Below are positions 7,734-15,017 of a stretch of DNA of 27,928 nucleotides, one piece after another; the first letter of the stretch is position 1, and every line of letters starts with the position of its first letter. This DNA comes from JABFRJ01 sp031365465 (lineage in GTDB: Bacteria; Pseudomonadota; Alphaproteobacteria; Rhizobiales; Hyphomicrobiaceae). The notes below the pieces were generated by a model that was not told the origin of the DNA, made no database searches, and was given only the letters and a program-made list of their open reading frames with translations. A program made the translations under genes and the position numbers. The stretch lies in contig JANLYD010000065.1 of assembly GCA_031365465.1 (NCBI GenBank), positions 1 through 27,928 of the forward strand, read 5' to 3'.

Positions 7734-8414
7734 TTATCTGCGCAACGCCGGTAGCAGACCGTCCAGCGACAAGCTCGGATACACCCTGCCCACCTGATGC
7801 CACCCGTCCCAGATCATGGACAGCGCGACGTACACGACGATCAGCAGGCCGATCCACGTCACCCAGGGGAAGCGAACCAGCAACCGCGCGATGTAGTGCG
7901 ACGCGACCGCCATCAGCACGATGCCGACGCCCAGGCCCACGGCCAATACCCAGAACGAACCCTTCGCAGCACCCGCGACCGCTAGAACATTGTCCAGCGA
8001 CATCGTCACGTCGGCGATCATCACCTGCGTCACGGCTTGGCGAAACGTTATCGGGATATTGGCGACGCCTGCGGTCGCGCCGGCCTGGTCATGTTCAGCG
8101 GGAGTGGCAATCTGCCGGTACATTTTCCAGCAGACCCAGAGCAGCAGCACGCCGCCGGCTAACGTCAGTCCGACGATGGTCAGCAATTGCGCGGTGATGC
8201 CTGCAAACAAAATCCGCAGCACGACAGCGCCGGCGATCCCCCAGAAGATGACCCGCGCGCGAATTTCGGGAGCGACCCGGCTGGCCGCAAGGCCGACGAT
8301 AATGGCGTTGTCTCCAGCTAGCACGACGTCGATTATGATAACATTGATCAATGCGATTAAGTCGGGGTGCAGCCAGGACATCATCGATATGGTTCCAATC
8401 GTGTTTTTCGCCAT
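7734..8414 (-). CDS. TerC family integral membrane protein (YjbE-like)
   Basis: A 226-aa inner-membrane protein with about seven hydrophobic segments. The two family-defining repeats are present: VVLAGDNAIIVGLA around Asp35-Asn36 and VTMSLDNVLAVAG around Asp141-Asn142. Family members are linked to metal ion, often manganese, export or metalation of exported proteins; the substrate here is not shown. A cytosolic loop lies around residues 101-120. The start is uncertain. The ATG at 8414 has no clear ribosome binding site, and the internal Met-Met pair (8384/8381), just before SWLHPDLIAL, is an alternative. I found no yybP-ykoY manganese riboswitch in the 221 nt upstream, a region shared with the divergent lipoprotein gene. 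Confidence 0.9.
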   Translation of the reverse strand: MAKNTIGTISMMSWLHPDLIALINVIIIDVVLAGDNAIIVGLAASRVAPEIRARVIFWGIAGAVVLRILFAGITAQLLTIVGLTLAGGVLLLWVCWKMYRQIATPAEHDQAGATAGVANIPITFRQAVTQVMIADVTMSLDNVLAVAGAAKGSFWVLAVGLGVGIVLMAVASHYIARLLVRFPWVTWIGLLIVVYVALSMIWDGWHQVGRVYPSLSLDGLLPALRR

Positions 8415-8635
8415 ATAGGTGTGTTCGTGCGCATCTGAAAGGGCTAGCGTGCACGAATGATCTCGGGACGGGCACGGATCTGCCGTATTCGGTCTTTAGT
8501 TGCTCTTCCCGCCGTCGCGCGACTCGGACTAGTCTGCGACGTCGGTGATCGAATTTACGCAGTGCAAACCGTCTCCCTGAATGCGCCTGCCGCCAGCCTA
8601 ATCCCCCACTTCGTATCTCCCCCGCTTCGTGTCCC

Positions 8636-9031
8636 ATGCGCCCTCGCACGACAACTCCCGTTTCCAAGACTGCGGCGCAGCAGACGACTGCGGTCGTTGC
8701 GATATGCTTCGTGCTCGGCGGCTGCGCCTTGGGACCCATCGCCAGTTTCGACGGTGGCACCTATAGCGAAGTGAGGGGCCATTCGTGCAATGCCTTGGCC
8801 ATCGAGCGCCAACAGCATGTCGCACGCATCGCGACCCTCGAAGGCACCATGGCCGCCGAACTCGCCAAGCCGCCGACGACGCTGGCGCAGGCTCTGCAGC
8901 GGATGGGCGATTCCCCGCAGGTCGGCACCGACGCCTATGCCGAACTCACCAGCGAACAAACGCGTCTGGAAGCCAATCGGGTGGAGGCGATGCGCATCCC
9001 CTGTCCGGCTGAAGTTGCGAAACTGCCATGA
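8636..9031 (+). CDS. Small hypothetical lipoprotein
   Basis: 131 aa with a signal peptide ending in a lipobox: hydrophobic AVVAICFVLGGC, with the acylated Cys predicted at residue 30. The mature part is about 100 residues, mostly helix-like (IERQQHVARIATLEGTMAAEL and the region around AYAELTSEQTRLEANRVEAM), with two further cysteines (51 and 123) that could form a disulfide in the periplasm. I do not recognise the family. Nothing in the neighbourhood assigns a role; the next gene, a DedA protein, follows after 160 nt on the same strand. The ribosome binding site is weak, so the start at 8636 rests on the signal peptide fitting well. Confidence 0.7.
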   Translation: MRPRTTTPVSKTAAQQTTAVVAICFVLGGCALGPIASFDGGTYSEVRGHSCNALAIERQQHVARIATLEGTMAAELAKPPTTLAQALQRMGDSPQVGTDAYAELTSEQTRLEANRVEAMRIPCPAEVAKLP

Positions 9032-9191
9032 CGATCGTCGCGTGGCACCGCCGCAGCATGACCTCATTTGCACGCTAGCGCGATCGCACGACGGGCAGCG
9101 CCAGTTGACGGCTCGGAGCCGCTGCGTCAAGACGGTGCCAACGTAGGCGCGCAGGCATGACCAACTGACGACTTTGGGGGATAGGGCTGCA

Positions 9192-9848
9192 ATGGCACTG
9201 ATACCGCACGAAACCTTGCAGCCGATCGTCAGTCAGTATGGGTATTGGGGCATTGGCTTCATCGTCGGTCTCGAAAGTATGGGCATCCCTTTACCCGGAG
9301 AAACCGTGCTGGTTTTAGCGGCGGTCTATGCGGCAGCCAACAACGACTTGACGATCACGGGCGTCGTACTGGCCGCGACGATCGGCTCGATCATCGGCGA
9401 CAACTTCGGTTATCTGATAGGTCGCAAATACGGCTATCCCCTGCTGCTCAAGCACGGCAAGAAAATCAACATGAGCGAAGACCGCATCAAGCTCGGTCAA
9501 TATCTTTTCATGAACTACGGCGGCAAGATCGTCTTCGTCGGCCGCTTCATTGCGTTGCTGCGTATCTTGGCCGCCTTCCTGGCCGGCGTTAACCGTATGC
9601 CCTGGTGGACGTTCTTGTTCGCCAATGCGACCGGCGCAATTCTGTGGGCGAGTGTGTTCGGCTTCGGCGGTTACTGGTTCGGACAACTGCTGTTTCAGGT
9701 GCACAGTACGTGGGCGCCGATTTTGCTCGCCGGCGCCATCATCGGGTTCTTCGGTATCGGCTACCTGTTGCATCGCTACGAGAAGCAACTGGTCATCAAG
9801 GCGCGAGAAGCGCTGCCTGGACCGCTCGAAAGTTACCGGCGCGCGTGA
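9192..9848 (+). CDS. DedA family membrane protein
   Basis: A 218-aa inner-membrane protein of the DedA/SNARE-associated family; members act as phospholipid scramblases or flippases such as undecaprenyl-phosphate translocases, and affect envelope stress and cell division. Seen directly are the re-entrant segment GIPLPGETVL (31-40), the segment GRKYGYPLL and the second conserved block GRFIALLRILAAFLAGVNRM with its basic residues, followed by PWWTFLFANATGAILWA. Hydrophobic helices surround these and the tail is basic. The start at 9192 is favoured over an in-frame TTG at 9174 because GGGGGA lies about 10 nt before the ATG. Which lipid it handles cannot be told. Confidence 0.93.
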   Translation: MALIPHETLQPIVSQYGYWGIGFIVGLESMGIPLPGETVLVLAAVYAAANNDLTITGVVLAATIGSIIGDNFGYLIGRKYGYPLLLKHGKKINMSEDRIKLGQYLFMNYGGKIVFVGRFIALLRILAAFLAGVNRMPWWTFLFANATGAILWASVFGFGGYWFGQLLFQVHSTWAPILLAGAIIGFFGIGYLLHRYEKQLVIKAREALPGPLESYRRA

Positions 9849-9945
9849 TGGCGTCTGCGATCCCCTGACGGCCAAGTCCCCCGTCCAGCCGACCAAGTCA
9901 GCCGTCGAGCCGGTCGAGTGCGGCACAGAGCAGGTTCCAAAACGA

Positions 9946-10728
9946 ATGTCAGAGCAGCCTTACACCGCAGCGCCCATGCCGAAGATCGGTGTCGCCGCCG
10001 CCGACGCATATTTGTCCGACGGTTATCACAGCGTGCCCGGCATGTCGTCGCGGTTCGCCGCTGCCGTCTGCGGCCGCCTCATGCGTTTGCAGACCGAGTT
10101 CGGCATCGCCGGTCCGATTGCCGAAATCGGCACGTTCGAGGGGCGCTTTTTCATCGCCCTCGGTCATGCGCTGGAGCCCGGTGAAGTGGCCTTGGGCATC
10201 GATCTGTTCGACTGGCCAGCGCCGAAGATGGACGCGCGGTTCGAAGCCAATTGTGCCCGTCATGGGTTGGCGGCCGACCGGCGCGTCACCTGGAAAACCG
10301 ATAGCCGCACCATGAAGCCGGCTGAAATATTGGCCAAGGTCGGTGACCAGAAGCTGCGGTTTTTCCACATCGACGGCGAGCACAGCCGGGACGCCCTGAC
10401 CCGCGATCTCGACCGCGCAACGGCCGTCATGGCACCAGAGGGCATCATCGTGCTCGACGATATGTTGCATCCTGGATACCCGACACTGATGGTCGCTGTG
10501 CAGCAGTGGCTGGAGCGCAATCCAGATTGGTGCCCGCTTGCCGTTCTCGACCGTGAAACCATCGTGGCCGCAACGAAGTTCGTGTTCTGCCGCCGGGACA
10601 TGTTCAAGCGGTACGAAGCCCGCATGCTGGAGATCTTTGCAGCGAACATCTGGCCGCTGGGTGCCGATTTCGAGCCACATTGGTGCCTGGTGCTCGGGCT
10701 CGATACGAGGTGCCCGACGTTTACCTGA
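9946..10728 (+). CDS. Class I SAM-dependent methyltransferase (Methyltransf_24-like)
   Basis: 260 aa. The SAM-binding motif I is AEIGTFEGRFFIAL (59-72), with the acidic residue ending strand 2 at Asp86 (LGIDLFDW). HIDGEHS (141-147) and GIIVLDDML with Asp171-Asp172 match the later motifs of the Methyltransf_24 group, whose members often act in polysaccharide or secondary-metabolite modification. The substrate is unknown. The C-terminal third carries several Cys and Trp residues. The start at 9946 is chosen because the protein begins there without the Arg/Ser-rich translation seen further upstream, which overlaps the DedA gene in another frame. The gene lies between dedA and dxs on the same strand with gaps of 97 and 153 nt, so operon membership is possible but not shown. 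Confidence 0.85.
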   Translation: MSEQPYTAAPMPKIGVAAADAYLSDGYHSVPGMSSRFAAAVCGRLMRLQTEFGIAGPIAEIGTFEGRFFIALGHALEPGEVALGIDLFDWPAPKMDARFEANCARHGLAADRRVTWKTDSRTMKPAEILAKVGDQKLRFFHIDGEHSRDALTRDLDRATAVMAPEGIIVLDDMLHPGYPTLMVAVQQWLERNPDWCPLAVLDRETIVAATKFVFCRRDMFKRYEARMLEIFAANIWPLGADFEPHWCLVLGLDTRCPTFT

Positions 10729-10881
10729 CGCACGGCGGCTGTATGTCGCGCATTGGTGTCGACCGCAACAGACAACGGCGGCAGTATATCTGTCATACTT
10801 GCGGTTCTATCAGGCAGCAGGAGACGCGGTTTCACTAGACTGCTTGCCGCGTCAGCTACTAATCCCAAGTCTGGGCCGTCC

Positions 10882-12804
10882 ATGACCGTTACTCCGTCCA
10901 AGCCGTCCCTGCTCGACAGCATCCGCGTCCCCGCCGATCTCAGGCGGCTGCCGGAAAAGGATCTGAAGCAGGTCGCCGACGAACTCCGGGCCGAGACGAT
11001 CTCTGCGGTGTCTGTTACCGGCGGCCATCTTGGCGCGGGGCTGGGTGTGGTGGAGCTGACCGTCGCCCTGCATTGGGTATTCAACACCCCCGACGACCGC
11101 GTGATCTGGGACGTCGGGCATCAAGCCTATCCGCACAAAATTCTGACCGGCCGCCGCGATCGCATTCGCACCCTTCGCCAGGCTGGTGGATTGTCTGGCT
11201 TCACCCGCCGCACGGAAAGCCAGTACGATCCCTTCGGCGCCGCCCATTCGTCGACATCTATTTCCGCCGGCCTCGGCATGGCTGTCGCTCGCGATCTCGA
11301 CGGGCGCAACAATCACGTCGTGGCGGTCATCGGCGATGGTGCCATGAGTGCCGGCATGGCCTACGAAGCCATGAACAATGCCGGCGCGCGCAACGAGCGT
11401 CTGATCGTCATTCTCAACGACAACGACATGTCGATTGCGCCGCCCGTTGGCGCACTGTCGAGCTATCTCGCGCGCATTTCGTCGTCCGGCACCTATCTTC
11501 ACCTCCGCGAAATCGGCAAGCAGTTGGCCCACAAGCTGCCCAAGCAATGGGAACGCCGCGCCGCCCGCGCCGAGGAATATACCCGCACGTATTGGACCGG
11601 CGGCACGCTGTTCGAGGAGCTGGGTTTTTACTATCTCGGGCCCATCGACGGACACGACATGGACACGCTTTTGTCCGTGCTCAAGAACGTGCGTGACGCC
11701 AAGAAGGGCCCCATCCTGCTGCACGTCGTGACGAAGAAGGGCAAGGGTTACCCGCCCGCCGAGGATGCCGCCGACAAGTATCACGGCGTCAACAAATTCA
11801 ACGTCATCACCGGCGCACAGGTCAAGCCGAAGCCCAACGCGCCCGCCTACACCAAAGTGTTCGCCGACGCGCTGATCGCCGAAGCGCGCAAGGATCCCAA
11901 AATCGTGGCCGTGACGGCCGCGATGCCGTCAGGCACGGGCCTCGATTTCTTCGGCAAGGAATTCCCCGACCGCACGTTCGATGTCGGTATCGCCGAGCAG
12001 CATGGTGTGACGTTCGCCGCCGGTCTGGCGACCGAGGGTTACAAGCCGTTTGCCGCGATCTATTCCACGTTCCTCCAGCGCGCCTACGATCAAGTCGTCC
12101 ACGACGTCGCGATCCAGAAGCTGCCTGTGCGCTTTGCCATCGACCGTGCTGGCCTCGTCGGCGCCGACGGCGCAACGCATGCCGGTTCGTTCGACGTCGG
12201 TTACCTCGGCGCACTGCCGGGGTTCGTGGTCATGGCCGCTGCCGACGAAGTCGAACTCATGCACATGGTGGCGACGGCTGTCGCAATCGACGACGGGCCG
12301 AGCGCATTCCGCTACCCGCGCGGCGAAGGCGTCGGCCTCGACATGCCTGCCGAGGGTACTCCGCTCGAGATCGGTCGCGGTCGCATCGTCCGCGAAGGCA
12401 CCAAGGTCGCGTTGCTCAGTTTGGGCACGCGGCTGGCCGAATGCCTCAAAGCCGCCGATCAACTCGGGGCGCTCGGACTTTCAACGACTGTCGCGGATGC
12501 ACGTTTTGCCAAGCCGCTCGATGTCGGATTGATCGGTCGCCTCGCGCGCGAGCATGAAGTGCTGATCACGGTCGAAGAAGGTGCGATCGGCGGTTTCGGC
12601 TCGTTCGTTTTGCATCACTTGGCGAGCGCCGGATTGTTGGATCACGGCTTGAAGGTGCGCCCGATGGTGTTGCCTGACGTGTTCCTCGAACATGACAAGC
12701 CCGAGATCATGTACGCCCGAGCCGGCCTCGATGCGGCGGCAATCGTCAAATGCGCTATCGGAGCCCTCGGTCTCGGCACCCACGTCACCGCCGAACGCGC
12801 ATAA
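10882..12804 (+). CDS. dxs: 1-deoxy-D-xylulose-5-phosphate synthase
   Basis: A 640-aa thiamine-diphosphate enzyme condensing pyruvate and glyceraldehyde-3-phosphate, the first and flux-controlling step of the MEP isoprenoid pathway, which also feeds thiamine and pyridoxal synthesis. Catalytic His49 (TGGHLGAGLG), His80 (DVGHQAYPHKIL), the ThDP/Mg motif GDGAMSAG (151-158) through LNDND, His301 (KYHGVNKF) and Glu372 (GIAEQH) all correspond to known Dxs positions. The three domains (ThDP, pyrimidine-binding, transketolase C) are complete and the length is normal. An in-frame upstream extension to 10753 exists but does not look like Dxs, and the family normally starts close to the LLDSI block. The ribosome binding site before 10882 is weak. 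The gene is convergent with hisG across a repeat element. Confidence 0.97.
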   Translation: MTVTPSKPSLLDSIRVPADLRRLPEKDLKQVADELRAETISAVSVTGGHLGAGLGVVELTVALHWVFNTPDDRVIWDVGHQAYPHKILTGRRDRIRTLRQAGGLSGFTRRTESQYDPFGAAHSSTSISAGLGMAVARDLDGRNNHVVAVIGDGAMSAGMAYEAMNNAGARNERLIVILNDNDMSIAPPVGALSSYLARISSSGTYLHLREIGKQLAHKLPKQWERRAARAEEYTRTYWTGGTLFEELGFYYLGPIDGHDMDTLLSVLKNVRDAKKGPILLHVVTKKGKGYPPAEDAADKYHGVNKFNVITGAQVKPKPNAPAYTKVFADALIAEARKDPKIVAVTAAMPSGTGLDFFGKEFPDRTFDVGIAEQHGVTFAAGLATEGYKPFAAIYSTFLQRAYDQVVHDVAIQKLPVRFAIDRAGLVGADGATHAGSFDVGYLGALPGFVVMAAADEVELMHMVATAVAIDDGPSAFRYPRGEGVGLDMPAEGTPLEIGRGRIVREGTKVALLSLGTRLAECLKAADQLGALGLSTTVADARFAKPLDVGLIGRLAREHEVLITVEEGAIGGFGSFVLHHLASAGLLDHGLKVRPMVLPDVFLEHDKPEIMYARAGLDAAAIVKCAIGALGLGTHVTAERA

Positions 12805-12844
12805 CTCGTCCCCAGCGTCGTCTCGACCGCTACCGACGGCCCAC

Positions 12845-12942
12845 GTCATCCCGGCCGCTGCGCTGTTCGCGCGGAGAGCCGGGATCTTTCCCGTACGCTG
12901 CTTGGCAAGATCCCAGCTCGCGCTACACTTGCCGGGATGAAG
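12845..12942. repeat. Long imperfect inverted-repeat element between dxs and hisG
   Basis: The left arm begins GTCATCCCGGC (12845) and ends GCCGGGATCTT. The right arm runs from AAGATCCCAGCTC to GCCGGGATGAAG (12942) and is its imperfect reverse complement, so the RNA would form a long hairpin. The form 'GTCATCCCGGC...GCCGGGATGA' is one I recall as a dispersed intergenic repeat in Rhizobiales. Located between convergent genes, it could also stop transcription from both sides, although no clear T-run is present. Confidence 0.65.
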
Positions 12943-12985
12943 GCGGGAGTGGCGATATTGTCCGCCGCCTAGAACGACCCGGGTT

Positions 12986-13690
12986 TCAAGCGCTCTTGCG
13001 CAGCGCGTGACAAATCTCGCGCGCGGTGGTTTCGAGCGAAGGCGTCCAGCCGGCAGTTTTCGACTGGATCAAGTTGGCTTCGCTTTTCAAGAGCACGCCA
13101 TCCGACAGCACCTTCAAGCCATTGTCCCGCAGCGTCGCGCCCGTCGAGGTGATGTCGACGATAAGCTCCGCCACGCCCGCAGCCGGCGCGCCTTCTGTGG
13201 CGCCGAGGCTTTCCACGATGCGATAGCTGATGACGCCGGCGCGCGCGAAGTAATGCCGGGTGAGATTGAGATACTTGGTCGCCACCCGGATGCGGCGGCC
13301 ATGGTGCCGCCGGAAGCGCATCGCCATCGGTTCGAGATCGGCAAGATGGCGCACATCCAGCCAACAGGCGGGAACAGCCACCACCACGTCGGCATGACCA
13401 AACCCGAGCTTGGCCGCGAACGTCACGCGCGTGTCGATATCGCCGCTGGCTTCCCGCATCAGATCTTCGCCGGTAACGCCCAGATGCACGTCGCCCTGTC
13501 GCAGCAGTTGCGCAATCTCCGACGCCGAGACGAACTTGACCTCGATGTCGGCGCGTCCGGCAACGGTCCCGCGATAGTCGCGCGCAGCGGTGCTCTTGGC
13601 GACGTGCAGGCCCGCAGCCCCCAGCATTTCGATGCAGTTGTCCATCAGGCGGCCTTTGGACGGCAGCGCGAGTGTGAGGCGATCGCTCAT
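12986..13690 (-). CDS. hisG: ATP phosphoribosyltransferase catalytic subunit, short form
   Basis: 234 aa. It catalyses the first committed step of histidine synthesis, ATP plus PRPP to phosphoribosyl-ATP. The periplasmic-binding-protein-like fold carries LALPSKGRLMD near the N-terminus and the PRPP loop in ELIVDITSTGATLRDN (175-190). The C-terminal ACT-like regulatory domain of long-form HisG is missing, as expected for the HisG-S type that works as a hetero-octamer with HisZ. The hisZ gene is immediately upstream with a 4-nt ATGA overlap, implying translational coupling and matched stoichiometry. Feedback inhibition by histidine would act through the complex. The length is normal for the short form. 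Confidence 0.96.
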   Translation of the reverse strand: MSDRLTLALPSKGRLMDNCIEMLGAAGLHVAKSTAARDYRGTVAGRADIEVKFVSASEIAQLLRQGDVHLGVTGEDLMREASGDIDTRVTFAAKLGFGHADVVVAVPACWLDVRHLADLEPMAMRFRRHHGRRIRVATKYLNLTRHYFARAGVISYRIVESLGATEGAPAAGVAELIVDITSTGATLRDNGLKVLSDGVLLKSEANLIQSKTAGWTPSLETTAREICHALRKSA

Positions 13691-14865
13691 GCCTGGCCCC
13701 CCGTCAACAATGTGCGCAGCCGCTCGGTGTAGATCGCGGCGCCGACAGCCGGCACGTCGCGCGAAGCACCCACCGCACGCAGCAGGCTGTCGTACCGCCC
13801 GCCGCCCGCGACCGGGCTTTTGTCGCCGAGTTCAGGCGCCACCAATTCGAACACGAAGCCGGTGTAATATTCGAATCGCCGCCCGAATTCGCCGGAAAAC
13901 CGCGCCGTCGTCATATCGAGACCCGCTCCCGACAGCAACGCCAGCCGCCGGCGATACGCCGTGATCGCCGTTCCGATATCGCAGGATGCAGCCGCTGCCA
14001 ACGCTTCCAGCGTGTCGATGGCACCAGCCGGTGTGTCGTCGATGGCGACGTAGCTCTCGATCAGCTTGGCATGCTCCGGGTCGAGCGGGCCCGAGCGCGT
14101 ATCTTGTGCAGCCTCCAGCAATCCGGCCGTGATCTCGTCGAGCTGCCGTGTGCCGAACAGGTCTATTTTCGCAGCGGCCAGATAGTCGGCCACATGCGCT
14201 GCCGCCTCGTCGGGGCGTTGCGGATCCAGGCGCGCGAGCAGGCCGGCATCGATCCCTTCAGCGGACGCGGCCGGCCACAACACCAGACGTTTCAGTTCCG
14301 CCCGAAACGCATCGGCTCGCCAGAACTGATGGGCCAGCCGCCGCCGCCATCGGCTCGGCATGTCCTGCGCGTCGAGAATGGCGTGCAGCAGTCCAAGATC
14401 GCCCATGCGCAAATGAACCTGCGACAGCCCCGCCGATCGCAGCGCCGCCGCCGTGACGGCCAGCACCTCGGCATCTCCAACCTCGCGATCGGCGACACCG
14501 AACGTTTCAAAACCCGCTTGCCGCATTTCACGCGCGTTGGCTTTCGGTGCGTCCTGCGGTTGGTAGCGAAAAATCGGACCGCTGTAGCAAAGGCGCAGTT
14601 CGCTCGTGGCGGCTGGATCGCGGGCCAGATAAATGCGGCACGCCGGCACCGTAATGTCCGGGCGCAGGCACAACTCGAGCCCGTCCGGATCGGTGAACAC
14701 ATATGTCCGTCCGCGCAAACTCTCGCCGACGACGTCGAGAAACAGATCGGCCGGCTGGATGATCGACGGCGCGACGAGCTCGGCACCGGCATGACGAAAC
14801 GTGTCCGTCAGCCGCTGGCCGAGCGCCTCGATGGCATCGAAATTCGGTGTGGATTCTGCGATCAT
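13687..14865 (-). CDS. hisZ: ATP phosphoribosyltransferase regulatory subunit
   Basis: 392 aa from the chosen start. HisZ is a catalytically inactive histidyl-tRNA synthetase paralogue required for activity and histidine control of short-form HisG. Class II synthetase-like blocks are visible: RPDITVP (68-74), YSGPIFRYQPQ (95-105) and REMRQAGFETFG (112-123). Later, RRFEYYTGFVFELVAPE and VAGGGRYDSLL resemble the C-terminal part of the synthetase catalytic core. The start is ambiguous: ATG at 14865 (chosen because MIAESTPNFDAIEALG resembles family N-termini), ATG at 14901, or GTG at 14931. None has a strong ribosome binding site. It lies downstream of rne on the same strand, beyond a terminator hairpin. 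The stop overlaps the hisG start. Confidence 0.93.
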   Translation of the reverse strand: MIAESTPNFDAIEALGQRLTDTFRHAGAELVAPSIIQPADLFLDVVGESLRGRTYVFTDPDGLELCLRPDITVPACRIYLARDPAATSELRLCYSGPIFRYQPQDAPKANAREMRQAGFETFGVADREVGDAEVLAVTAAALRSAGLSQVHLRMGDLGLLHAILDAQDMPSRWRRRLAHQFWRADAFRAELKRLVLWPAASAEGIDAGLLARLDPQRPDEAAAHVADYLAAAKIDLFGTRQLDEITAGLLEAAQDTRSGPLDPEHAKLIESYVAIDDTPAGAIDTLEALAAAASCDIGTAITAYRRRLALLSGAGLDMTTARFSGEFGRRFEYYTGFVFELVAPELGDKSPVAGGGRYDSLLRAVGASRDVPAVGAAIYTERLRTLLTGGQA

Positions 14866-14974
14866 GGGAACCGGAACGTGTCTGTGCACCGTCTGATGCA
14901 TCGTGTGCGCGGCATCGGCGTCACCGAGCACTGTTGCGCCGCATCGTCAAGCCGCAGCAGCCGTCCGACGTCAT

Positions 14975-15010
14975 CGACAAACAGACGGGCCGCCTGCATG
15001 AGGCGGCCCG
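14975..15010 (-). terminator. Terminator hairpin after rne
   Basis: CGGGCCGCC (14986-14994) pairs perfectly with GGCGGCCCG (15002-15010) around a 7-nt loop, beginning 7 nt after the rne stop. On the minus strand it is followed by TCTGTTTG, a weak T-run. It also separates rne from hisZ. Confidence 0.6.
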
Positions 15011-15017
15011 CTTTGAT

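Noticed and set aside
8415..8635. yybP-ykoY manganese riboswitch before the TerC gene
   Set aside because: The conserved loop motifs and stem order of that riboswitch could not be found on the minus strand.
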